This document shows, piece by piece, positions 20,630 to 28,137 of a stretch of DNA of 64,000 nucleotides. The notes under the pieces are model-generated. The model had not been told where the DNA came from and did not search any database. It worked only from the letters and a program-made list of their open reading frames with translations. Both the position numbers and the translations under genes were made by a program. The first letter of the stretch is position 1; the number at the start of each line of letters is the position of its first letter. Source of the stretch: Verrucomicrobiota bacterium (GTDB lineage: Bacteria; Verrucomicrobiota; Verrucomicrobiia; Chthoniobacterales; UBA10450); contig QHQO01000020.1 of assembly GCA_003221195.1 (NCBI GenBank), forward strand, positions 1-64,000, read 5' to 3'.

Positions 20630-20730
20630 CACCTGGCTTCAGCTAGGTGCTTCCGCGAGGCACCATTCCGAAAAGCCGTTTAAACGGCTTTCATTCCCAG
20701 CTTATCGGTGCACCGCGCTGAAGAGCGGTG
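20630..20730. repeat. Composite of three consecutive hairpins
   Basis: CACCTGGCTTCAGCTAGGTG (20630-20649), perfect palindrome AAAGCCGTTTAAACGGCTTT (20672-20691), CACCGCGCTGAAGAGCGGTG (20711-20730). Confidence 0.8.
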
Positions 20731-20749
20731 TTAATGAGAGCAAGGAAAA

Positions 20750-22501
20750 TTACAAATCTCCACGGTCTTTCAATCGAGCGATCGTGTCACGCAACATGCG
20801 GTAGCCAAAATGACCCTGGCGAACGCGTAGCAATTCAGAGCCACGCCATTTTTGCTGGATCGTCTCGAGCTGTTCGAGTGGCGCGATCGAGTCGAACTCC
20901 CCAGCAACAAACAGTACTCGCGCCGCGTCGCATAGCGGTACGTTATGGATCGGTGAGCTCAGATGGAAATGTCGGGCGACGAGACACGGCTCGATATTGG
21001 CACTACGCAGTTCGCGGCGGATTGACCGCGCTGCGGGGCTCTGCCAGATCGCGTGCTCGATATTTACGATCGGCGCCATCAAGGCAGCGAAGCGCAGGTC
21101 GCGCTCGACCATGGCAAGCAACGCGCCGATCCATCCGCCGTAGCTGGTCGCGAGCACGCCGAATTCGCCGGAGCCGCGTTCGCGCAATGCGCTCATCAAT
21201 TGCCGCAGCTCCGTTACGCTTTGCCGCAATCCTTCCGCGTTGCGGATGAGATCGCAGGTGATCGCAAGCTCGCCGTTCCAATAGCCCCGCGGGACACGCG
21301 AATAATGGTATGGCAGATGAATGAAGCATGCGTTCCAGCCAAGTTCGTTGAAGTGCGCTGCGCAACGCCGATAGCCAGTGGGGCTCGTAGACATCAGCGC
21401 ATGCAAAATGAGAACCGTCGGTGCGCTTCGACCACGTTCTGAAGGAAAAAAATCTGCGCGCGCGACATTGTTCGCTGCGAATTGGGTCTCGATCGGGCTG
21501 CGCCATTCGATGGTTGCGCGACCGTTTTTCAGGGCTTCAACAAGATTATTGTCGCGGGGCGAGGCGTAATACTGTTGGGCGTTGAGCCGCTCGCATTCCT
21601 GCACGTAGCGCTCCATTTCGTCGCGACTGTTCCCATCTAGCCGGTGGCGAGTATGAAGAAAGTTGATCGATGCGCATAGAAATGCATCGATTCCGCTCGC
21701 AGCGAAGCGGTGAAATCGGTTGCCATTGGTCTCGCCACGGCGGATCTGAACTTTACGGGAGAGACGCCGCGCTGTCCCGAAAGCTTTCGGGAGTCGTCGC
21801 GGCGATCCAACCCTGCTCTTCATCCGTTCTCGCGGCGAGTGCGGCAGATCATCCCTCGTCAGGTGAAATGTCTGTTGGAGTTCCCCATAGAGATTTTTGA
21901 ATGAAGACGCCAATTCAGATTCGACTCTCGCTCGTGCCTCTGATTTTTCGAGAACGGGAGAATGTGAAATTGGATTTCCAAACGCGATCCAGACCGGGGT
22001 GCGCCGCAACGCCGAAAGCTTTCGGGATTTTATTGAATAAAGACGGTCACTGCCAAGGATAACGCACGGCAAAATTGGAACGCCGGCGATGTGCGCAAGC
22101 GTTGATGCACCGGGCCGAAGCTGCGCGCCTTCGAGCAGCGATCGCGCGCCGTCACGAATCCCGCCTTCGGGAAAAAGCCCAACGACACGTCCATCTTGCA
22201 GCCTTTCAACTGCAGTCCGGATGGTTCTGCGATTCGCACGATCTCGATCTACCGGGAACGCATCGACCGCCCGCAAAAGAAAACCCACGACTGACGACTG
22301 AAAAAATTCTGCCATCGTCAGCCAGTCGATTTTCCGTCGAATCACTAATGAAATAAGGAATGGATCGAAATGGCTGATGTGATTGGCGGCCAGCAAAAAT
22401 CCGCCGGTCCGATTTGCATTTTCGGGCTGGATTACGTGAACACGCGTGACACAGCCAAACAGCAGCCTTACTAACAGCTTCCCAGCGCGATAAGATGTCA
22501 T
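20750..22501 (-). CDS. Fusion: N-terminal PlsC-like acyltransferase, C-terminal alpha/beta-hydrolase
   Basis: NHISHFDPFLISL (HX4D) and FPEGGIRDG acyltransferase motifs in the N-terminal half; VLILHALMSTSPTGYRRCAAHFNELGWNACFIHLPYH...GVLATSYGGWIGALLAMVE in the C-terminal half. Start at Met 22501 preferred; track start 22606 leaves only 15 bp to the divergent gene. Confidence 0.85.
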   Translation of the reverse strand: MTSYRAGKLLVRLLFGCVTRVHVIQPENANRTGGFLLAANHISHFDPFLISLVIRRKIDWLTMAEFFQSSVVGFLLRAVDAFPVDRDRANRRTIRTAVERLQDGRVVGLFPEGGIRDGARSLLEGAQLRPGASTLAHIAGVPILPCVILGSDRLYSIKSRKLSALRRTPVWIAFGNPISHSPVLEKSEARARVESELASSFKNLYGELQQTFHLTRDDLPHSPRERMKSRVGSPRRLPKAFGTARRLSRKVQIRRGETNGNRFHRFAASGIDAFLCASINFLHTRHRLDGNSRDEMERYVQECERLNAQQYYASPRDNNLVEALKNGRATIEWRSPIETQFAANNVARADFFPSERGRSAPTVLILHALMSTSPTGYRRCAAHFNELGWNACFIHLPYHYSRVPRGYWNGELAITCDLIRNAEGLRQSVTELRQLMSALRERGSGEFGVLATSYGGWIGALLAMVERDLRFAALMAPIVNIEHAIWQSPAARSIRRELRSANIEPCLVARHFHLSSPIHNVPLCDAARVLFVAGEFDSIAPLEQLETIQQKWRGSELLRVRQGHFGYRMLRDTIARLKDRGDL

Positions 22502-22620
22502 TTTGATTTGTGCTGCTTGATTGTTTCGCCGAATCGCCGCCGTAGGAGGGCTATTTTTCAGGCTGATTCCTTTTTTGAACGTGGTATCATAGTTGTCGGT
22601 TCGCACGCGAGGTTTTGGTT

Positions 22621-22920
22621 ATGAAACCCAGGAGTCCTTCCACGGACGGAAAAGGGAAATTTCCGCATACCGATTACTTTTTCCATTCTGGTTTTGGCCA
22701 ATGGCGCGGTGGCTATTTTTCGCCTTACGACGGAGGGGACAGATACGGATTCAGGAATTTTTACAATTTGGGGCGCGAATATCGTATTGAAGCCGCAAGG
22801 GAACGTGCCAGGGAGATGGCGGTATTTGCATTAATCGTTCTGACCTCGGCGTGGCCGGTGCTCTATATGGTGGTCACTGTGGTGAAACTGCTGAGTAGGG
22901 GTCGCCCCCTGGATCAGTAG
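22621..22920 (+). CDS. Small hypothetical membrane protein
   Basis: About 99 aa with one C-terminal hydrophobic helix (FALIVLTSAWPVLYMVVTVVKLL). Confidence 0.55.
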   Translation: MKPRSPSTDGKGKFPHTDYFFHSGFGQWRGGYFSPYDGGDRYGFRNFYNLGREYRIEAARERAREMAVFALIVLTSAWPVLYMVVTVVKLLSRGRPLDQ

Positions 22921-23045
22921 AGATCTGCGACCCTGGCGACGGCAATCTTTCTCAAGTAAGTGCTCCGGCAAGCGAGATGCCCGCCGGTCCGCCCAAGCTT
23001 GCCACGGGACGAGTCCGCCCCCAACTGGCGGAGAAGATGTCTGCG

Positions 23046-26000
23046 CTAGTGCTTTGGCCAGAGAAATTCGTCACGGTATTCGGGCGTCTTTTCCGGAGCA
23101 AGCCCGTGGCGGGCGACGTTTTCGGTCACGACGCGCGGGATGAGGAAGTTCAGCAAATAATCTTTGCCACCGGCTTTAGTCCCGCTGCCGCTCATCTTGA
23201 ATCCGCCGAAGGGATGACGGCCGACGATTGCACCGGTGCACGGGCGATTGATGTAAACATTGCCGGCTTCCAACTGCGCCTTGACGCGTTCGATGTTGGC
23301 CGGGCTGCGCGAGAAAAAGCCGCCGGTTAACGCGTAATCGGTGCCATTGGCGACTTTGATCGCTTCATCGAGGTCGCGTACTTTTAATACGCTGAGTACT
23401 GGGCCGAAAATCTCCTCGCGCGCGATCCGCATATTTGGTTTCACTCCAGTGAAAATCGTAGGCGGAATGAAATAACCGTGCGGTGGGAGTTCCTTTGCCT
23501 GATACGCGAGTGTCGCCTCACCTTTGCCGACCTCGATGTAATCCAGAATGCGCCGGTAAGCGGCCTCATCAATTACCGGCCCGACCACAATACCTGGCTC
23601 TTCAGGATTACCGACGCGCACGCTGGCGGCGGCTCCGAGCAAACGTTCCACGACCCGGTCGTGGTTTTCCTCGAGAACGATCAGCCGTGAGAGCGCGGAA
23701 CATTTCTGGCCTTGAAAACCGAACGCGGAATAGATCGAATCGACAATCGCTTCGTCCAGATCGGCGTCGGAATCGACGATCATCGCGTTTTTGCCGCCCA
23801 TCTCGCAAATGACGCGCTTGAGCTCGCGCTGGCCTTCGCGGGTTTTGCCGGCACTCTCCCAAATCCGCAAACCTACCTCGCGCGACCCTGTGAAGGCGAT
23901 CAAATCGACATCTTTGTGATTAACCATGTGCGCACCGATCACCGAGCCTTTGCCATTGAGAAAATTCAATACGCCAGGCGGCACGCCGGCTTCTTCGTAA
24001 ATTTCCATCAGCATGGCACCGATGATGACCGATTGCTCGGACGGTTTCATGATCACCGTGTTCCCCGTGACGAGCGCGGCGCTGACCATGCCACACAAGA
24101 TCGCCATCGGAAAATTCCACGGCGCGATGACCAGCGCGACGCCGCGCGGCCAGTAATGCTGATAGCTTTCTTCGCCGGGCACATTTTGCGTGAGCCGCGG
24201 CTGACCCATCAAGCGCATCTGCCGGGCGTAGAAGGTACAAAAATCGATGGCTTCGGCAATGTCGCCGTCCGCCTGAGCCCATGGCTTACCGACCTCAAAG
24301 ACTTCGAGCGCGGAAAGCTCAAACCGGCGGCGCTCGAGAATTTCAGCGGCGCGTTCCAGCAATTGACAGCGTTCTTCAAACGAAGTGCGACGCCATTTCT
24401 CGAATGCCATCCGTGCAGCGGCGACGGCGCGTTCAGCTTCGGGTACGCCAGCTTCGGCAGCGTAGCCGACGATTTGGTCTGGCTGGCTCGGATTGACCGA
24501 GGAAAACATGTTGTCGGTCCAAATCTTTTCGCCGTTGATCGTGAGCGGAACTTTGCGCGCAAATTGCTTGCGCTGTTCGCGGAGCGCAGCCCGCATTTTT
24601 TCCTGGTTTTCGGGCAACGCGAAGTTCGTTAGGGGCGCGTTTTCATAGTGAGCGCCCGGCTGTGTCTTGGGTGTGGTTGTTGTCATATTTATGGTGGCAT
24701 TTGATGGCGGTAGAACACCGTTTCGGCTCCCGCGCAAAATTTCGCGCGGATCGCGCAACAATTCTTCTGCGGGAACGTTCTCGGAAAATTTTGCACGCAA
24801 AAATCCTTCATTCGAGGTGTTCTCGAGCAAGCGACGGACCAGGTAGGACATTCCGGGAAGGAGTTCACCGACGGGGCAATATTCGCGGACGCGATAACCC
24901 ATTTCCACCAATGCGCGCTTGATTGGTCCAGCCATCCCATAGAGCAACTGAAACTCGAAGCGGCTGCGATCGATTCCGAGTTGCTCCGCGAGCGCCTGTG
25001 CATGAGCGATGCTCCGAACATTGTGCGAGCCAAATGCGGAGGTAACGATGGATTCATTTTCCAACAGTAACCGCGTGAGCGTTTCGAAATTTGCATCACT
25101 CTCTGGCTTCTCCAGATAAACAGGGCAATCCCAGCCATTCTGGCGCGATTTCGTTGTTTCGTAGTCCCAATATGCGCCTTTGACCAGCCGGACAGCGAAC
25201 CGCGTTCCGCGGGCGCGACCCCACTCAATCAGGTGGCGCAGATCCGCGTCAGAATCTCGCAAGTACGCTTGGATAACGATTCCCGCATGCGGCCAGTCCC
25301 TAAACTCTTCCTCCATAAAAACGGTTTTGAAGAGTTCAAGAGTACCATTTTTGTGCGCATAGCTTTCCATGTCGAAATTGATGAATGCGCCCAGCTCTCG
25401 CGCACGACGCAAAAGCGGCCGCAGCTTCGGCGCGAGATGGGCGATTGTCTCCGCCGGGTCGTCCGGACTAATTTGCGAATAAAGCGCAGAAATTTTAACC
25501 GAAAGATTTACAACCGGGAAAAGCTCCGAATTTTTTTCCAGCGCGTCGGTCCAGTTTTTTGTTTCATGCGCCAGGCCCTCTAGTAAATGTAGATAACGCG
25601 CCGCATATTCATCGGCCTCCGTTTCGCTGACGACAGCTTCTCCCAAAAGATCGACGGTAAAGCCAATGTTTTGGGTCCGCCGCTTGCGAAGTGTCCTCAT
25701 TACATCATTCGGATTTCGTCCGGCGATGAACTGGCGTGCCATTTCGGAAACATTCCAGCGCAGGATAGGCCCGCTGATCCACGGAACGATGCCCGCCAGC
25801 CGAATGCCGGCCCCGAGAAATTCCGCGACCTTTCCTGACTCGTGCCCATCGGCGAAATATTCCTGGAGATGCTCAATAATTTCGTCTGAGGTGTGGAGCG
25901 AAGGAAGAACAGCGACAAAGCGAAACAATTGCAATTTGAGCTGCTCATCACGCATCGAGAGCGTCATCAGTCGCTGATAGAATCCGGCCTTGCTGAAAAG

Positions 26001-26075
26001 CGACTCAGGGTATTTATCAACCAGTTCGAAGATGCGCTTGCCGCGCTGCTCGATTTCGCTTTGGAGCGGCGTCAT
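23046..26075 (-). CDS. putA: Bifunctional proline dehydrogenase / L-glutamate-gamma-semialdehyde dehydrogenase
   Basis: 1009 aa; PRODH motifs (FAVRLVKGAYWDYE, FQLLYGMAG, REYCPVGELLPGMSYLVRRLLENTSNEGFL) followed by ALDH motifs (APWNFPMAI, FTGSREVG, EMGGKNAMIVDSDADLDEA, FQGQKCSALSR). Confidence 0.96.
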   Translation of the reverse strand: MTPLQSEIEQRGKRIFELVDKYPESLFSKAGFYQRLMTLSMRDEQLKLQLFRFVAVLPSLHTSDEIIEHLQEYFADGHESGKVAEFLGAGIRLAGIVPWISGPILRWNVSEMARQFIAGRNPNDVMRTLRKRRTQNIGFTVDLLGEAVVSETEADEYAARYLHLLEGLAHETKNWTDALEKNSELFPVVNLSVKISALYSQISPDDPAETIAHLAPKLRPLLRRARELGAFINFDMESYAHKNGTLELFKTVFMEEEFRDWPHAGIVIQAYLRDSDADLRHLIEWGRARGTRFAVRLVKGAYWDYETTKSRQNGWDCPVYLEKPESDANFETLTRLLLENESIVTSAFGSHNVRSIAHAQALAEQLGIDRSRFEFQLLYGMAGPIKRALVEMGYRVREYCPVGELLPGMSYLVRRLLENTSNEGFLRAKFSENVPAEELLRDPREILRGSRNGVLPPSNATINMTTTTPKTQPGAHYENAPLTNFALPENQEKMRAALREQRKQFARKVPLTINGEKIWTDNMFSSVNPSQPDQIVGYAAEAGVPEAERAVAAARMAFEKWRRTSFEERCQLLERAAEILERRRFELSALEVFEVGKPWAQADGDIAEAIDFCTFYARQMRLMGQPRLTQNVPGEESYQHYWPRGVALVIAPWNFPMAILCGMVSAALVTGNTVIMKPSEQSVIIGAMLMEIYEEAGVPPGVLNFLNGKGSVIGAHMVNHKDVDLIAFTGSREVGLRIWESAGKTREGQRELKRVICEMGGKNAMIVDSDADLDEAIVDSIYSAFGFQGQKCSALSRLIVLEENHDRVVERLLGAAASVRVGNPEEPGIVVGPVIDEAAYRRILDYIEVGKGEATLAYQAKELPPHGYFIPPTIFTGVKPNMRIAREEIFGPVLSVLKVRDLDEAIKVANGTDYALTGGFFSRSPANIERVKAQLEAGNVYINRPCTGAIVGRHPFGGFKMSGSGTKAGGKDYLLNFLIPRVVTENVARHGLAPEKTPEYRDEFLWPKH

Positions 26076-26231
26076 TTTACGAAATTAGTTCGCCCCCATG
26101 CGTTAAGCAAAGACGGAACCAGCCGCCTTCATGGGCCTCAAAAAAAATTTACGTCCGGACACGGTCGGTTTGGGGCCGGTTTCCGAAAATAGAATGAAAT
26201 TGCTTCAAGTAATTTTGAGGAGCAAGTGGAG

Positions 26232-26291
26232 GAGATTTGCCTGGCAGAGTCCGGAGGCCCAGGGCTCGGATCTGTCAGGCAATCTCTTTTT
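26232..26291 (+). terminator. Stable hairpin followed by a T-run, upstream of ltaE
   Basis: GAGATTTGCCTGGCAGAGTCCG pairs with CGGATCTGTCAGGCAATCTC with three imperfections, followed by TTTTT at 26287-26291. Confidence 0.6.
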
Positions 26292-26464
26292 GTGCTGGAA
26301 CCCATCTCGCAAATAGGGAACGGCTGCGTTGCTGGAGATTTGATTTTTGCCGCTGCTTTCGTCGAGCCTTGCCAGCTGGCCGCCAGCGCTTAGCGCACTC
26401 ATTGCCTATCTGCGAGATCGGTTCTAATTGATCGACCACAGAAAGTTGGATAGCAAACAGTGTC

Positions 26465-27499
26465 ATGACTGTTGAGCACCACGAATTTGCGAGCGATAAC
26501 ACCGCGCCGATTTGTCCGGAAGCGTGGGCCGCATTGCAGGAAGCCAATACGGATTATGCCGCAGCGTATGGTGAGGACCGTTGGACAGCGCGTGTGTACG
26601 ATCGGATCCGTGAAATCTTTGAGACCGATTGCGACGTTTATTTTGTTTTTACTGGCACGGCAGCCAATGCGCTGGCGCTCGCGCAAGTGTGCCAGTCATT
26701 TCGCAGCATTATCTGCCATCAGAACGCTCACATTCAGACCGATGAATGTGGCGCGCCGGAATTTTTTACCGGCGGATCGAAATTGCTCCCGGTCGGGGGC
26801 GGAAACGGCAAGATCGATATTGGCCAGACCAAAGCGCTGCTTATCCGTCAGAATGATTTGCACTCGCACAAGCCGGGCGTGATCAGCATTGCACAGGCAA
26901 CTGAGTTCGGAACGGTTTACACGCCTGACGAAATTGCGGCTGTCGCTGGCTTGGCCCGTGCCTATCAATTGTTTGTGCACATGGACGGCGCGCGTTTCGC
27001 GAACGCTGTCGCGTCGCTCAACTGCTCACCAAAAACGATCACATGGGAAGTTGGCGTCGACGTTCTGTGCTTTGGCGGAACAAAAAATGGGACGGGCGCT
27101 GGTGAGTTAGTGATATTTTTTAACAAGGAGGTTTCGCGCGAGTTCGACTATCGAACGAAACAAGCCGGCCAGCTCGGTTCCAAGATGCGTTTTCTGGCTG
27201 CGTCGTGGATCAGACTTTTGACGGGGGACGTATGGCTCCGGAATGCCCAGCACGCGAACCGTGCCGCACGTCACCTTGCGAGGCGCCTGCAAAGTGTGCC
27301 GAAGGTCGAGATTGTCTTTCCCGTGGAGGCAAATGCAGTGTTTGTTCGACTGGATGACCAAGTCGCACGCGGCATCCAGACGGGCGGATGGCGTTTTTAC
27401 AAATTTATCGAGCCCGATGTTTACCGCCTGATGTGTTCCTGGTCCACAACCGAGGAGCAAATCTCCCATCTAGTTGCCGACGCCGCTGCGATAAAATGA
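26465..27499 (+). CDS. ltaE: Low-specificity L-threonine aldolase
   Basis: 344 aa; FASDNTAPICPEAWAAL, FVFTGTAANALAL, HMDGARFANAVASL, CFGGTKNGTGAGELVIFF (PLP-Lys). Confidence 0.92.
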   Translation: MTVEHHEFASDNTAPICPEAWAALQEANTDYAAAYGEDRWTARVYDRIREIFETDCDVYFVFTGTAANALALAQVCQSFRSIICHQNAHIQTDECGAPEFFTGGSKLLPVGGGNGKIDIGQTKALLIRQNDLHSHKPGVISIAQATEFGTVYTPDEIAAVAGLARAYQLFVHMDGARFANAVASLNCSPKTITWEVGVDVLCFGGTKNGTGAGELVIFFNKEVSREFDYRTKQAGQLGSKMRFLAASWIRLLTGDVWLRNAQHANRAARHLARRLQSVPKVEIVFPVEANAVFVRLDDQVARGIQTGGWRFYKFIEPDVYRLMCSWSTTEEQISHLVADAAAIK

Positions 27500-27539
27500 T
27501 TGAACAGATCGAGATAAGACAACATCTGTTACAAACAAC

Positions 27540-28064
27540 ATGAGACGATTAAGGCGAACTTTGATATTAGGCGCGGTCTTGCTTGCCGGATGTGGAACGA
27601 CCCGCAACGTTGCAGTGAGTTCTTATCATGTAACGCGCGATGTTGCGGTCGGTTCTTATCGTGTTGCTACGGCGCCGGTGCATTATGCCTTTCGGCGGCA
27701 TGGCGGTGAATCCGACACGGCAATGACAACACAAACCGTGCCCTCAGACGTTAACCAGCCAGGTCAACCTGTTCCACCGCCGGAGGTGGTTCAACAGCCG
27801 CGGTCTACACGGGAGAGGCCCCAAAGCACCTCAGCCTCTGCTCCGCAGACGGGCCGTAGAGAAAACACCAGTTCAAAACCATCATCCCAGCGAAAAGTCT
27901 CTTCTCCAAAGTCGGAATTTCCGACTGCGAAGGCAGTCCCTGGGAAACCAGGGTACGTGTTCAGTCCCTTTGACACTGATAAGAGATATGTCGATGTGAG
28001 CGGTTACGCTTCCGGCAGCAAAGTAAAGGATCCTTGGACCGATAAGATTTTTGTCGTTCCATAA
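27540..28064 (+). CDS. Lipoprotein with conserved C-terminal VPGKP...VKDPWTDKIFVVP motif
   Basis: 174 aa; lipobox LLAGC; Pro/Ser-rich linker; C-terminal motif shared with CDS 49854-50249. Confidence 0.75.
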   Translation: MRRLRRTLILGAVLLAGCGTTRNVAVSSYHVTRDVAVGSYRVATAPVHYAFRRHGGESDTAMTTQTVPSDVNQPGQPVPPPEVVQQPRSTRERPQSTSASAPQTGRRENTSSKPSSQRKVSSPKSEFPTAKAVPGKPGYVFSPFDTDKRYVDVSGYASGSKVKDPWTDKIFVVP

Positions 28065-28137
28065 ATTGCGACGCGACCGGCGGTCGGGCCGTACCATCGT
28101 GGATTGCCGCGAACCGGAGCGAGTGCTAGGTAATAAC

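Noticed and set aside
23712-24632. 306-aa plus-strand ORF antisense to putA
   Set aside because: It lies wholly within the conserved ALDH domain on the opposite strand, has no recognisable motif, and is explained as a shadow ORF in codon-biased sequence.
26100-26300. SRP RNA, tmRNA, RNase P RNA or glycine riboswitch in the ltaE leader
   Set aside because: I looked for their conserved motifs (GGAAGGAAGCAG-type SRP loop, RNase P GAGGAAAGTCCGGG, glycine-aptamer GCCGAAGGGGCAA) and did not find them.
26131-26316. 61-aa ORF (MGLKKNLRPDTVG...) over the ltaE leader
   Set aside because: No recognisable family, and it reads straight through the strong hairpin and T-run; a non-coding explanation is preferred.
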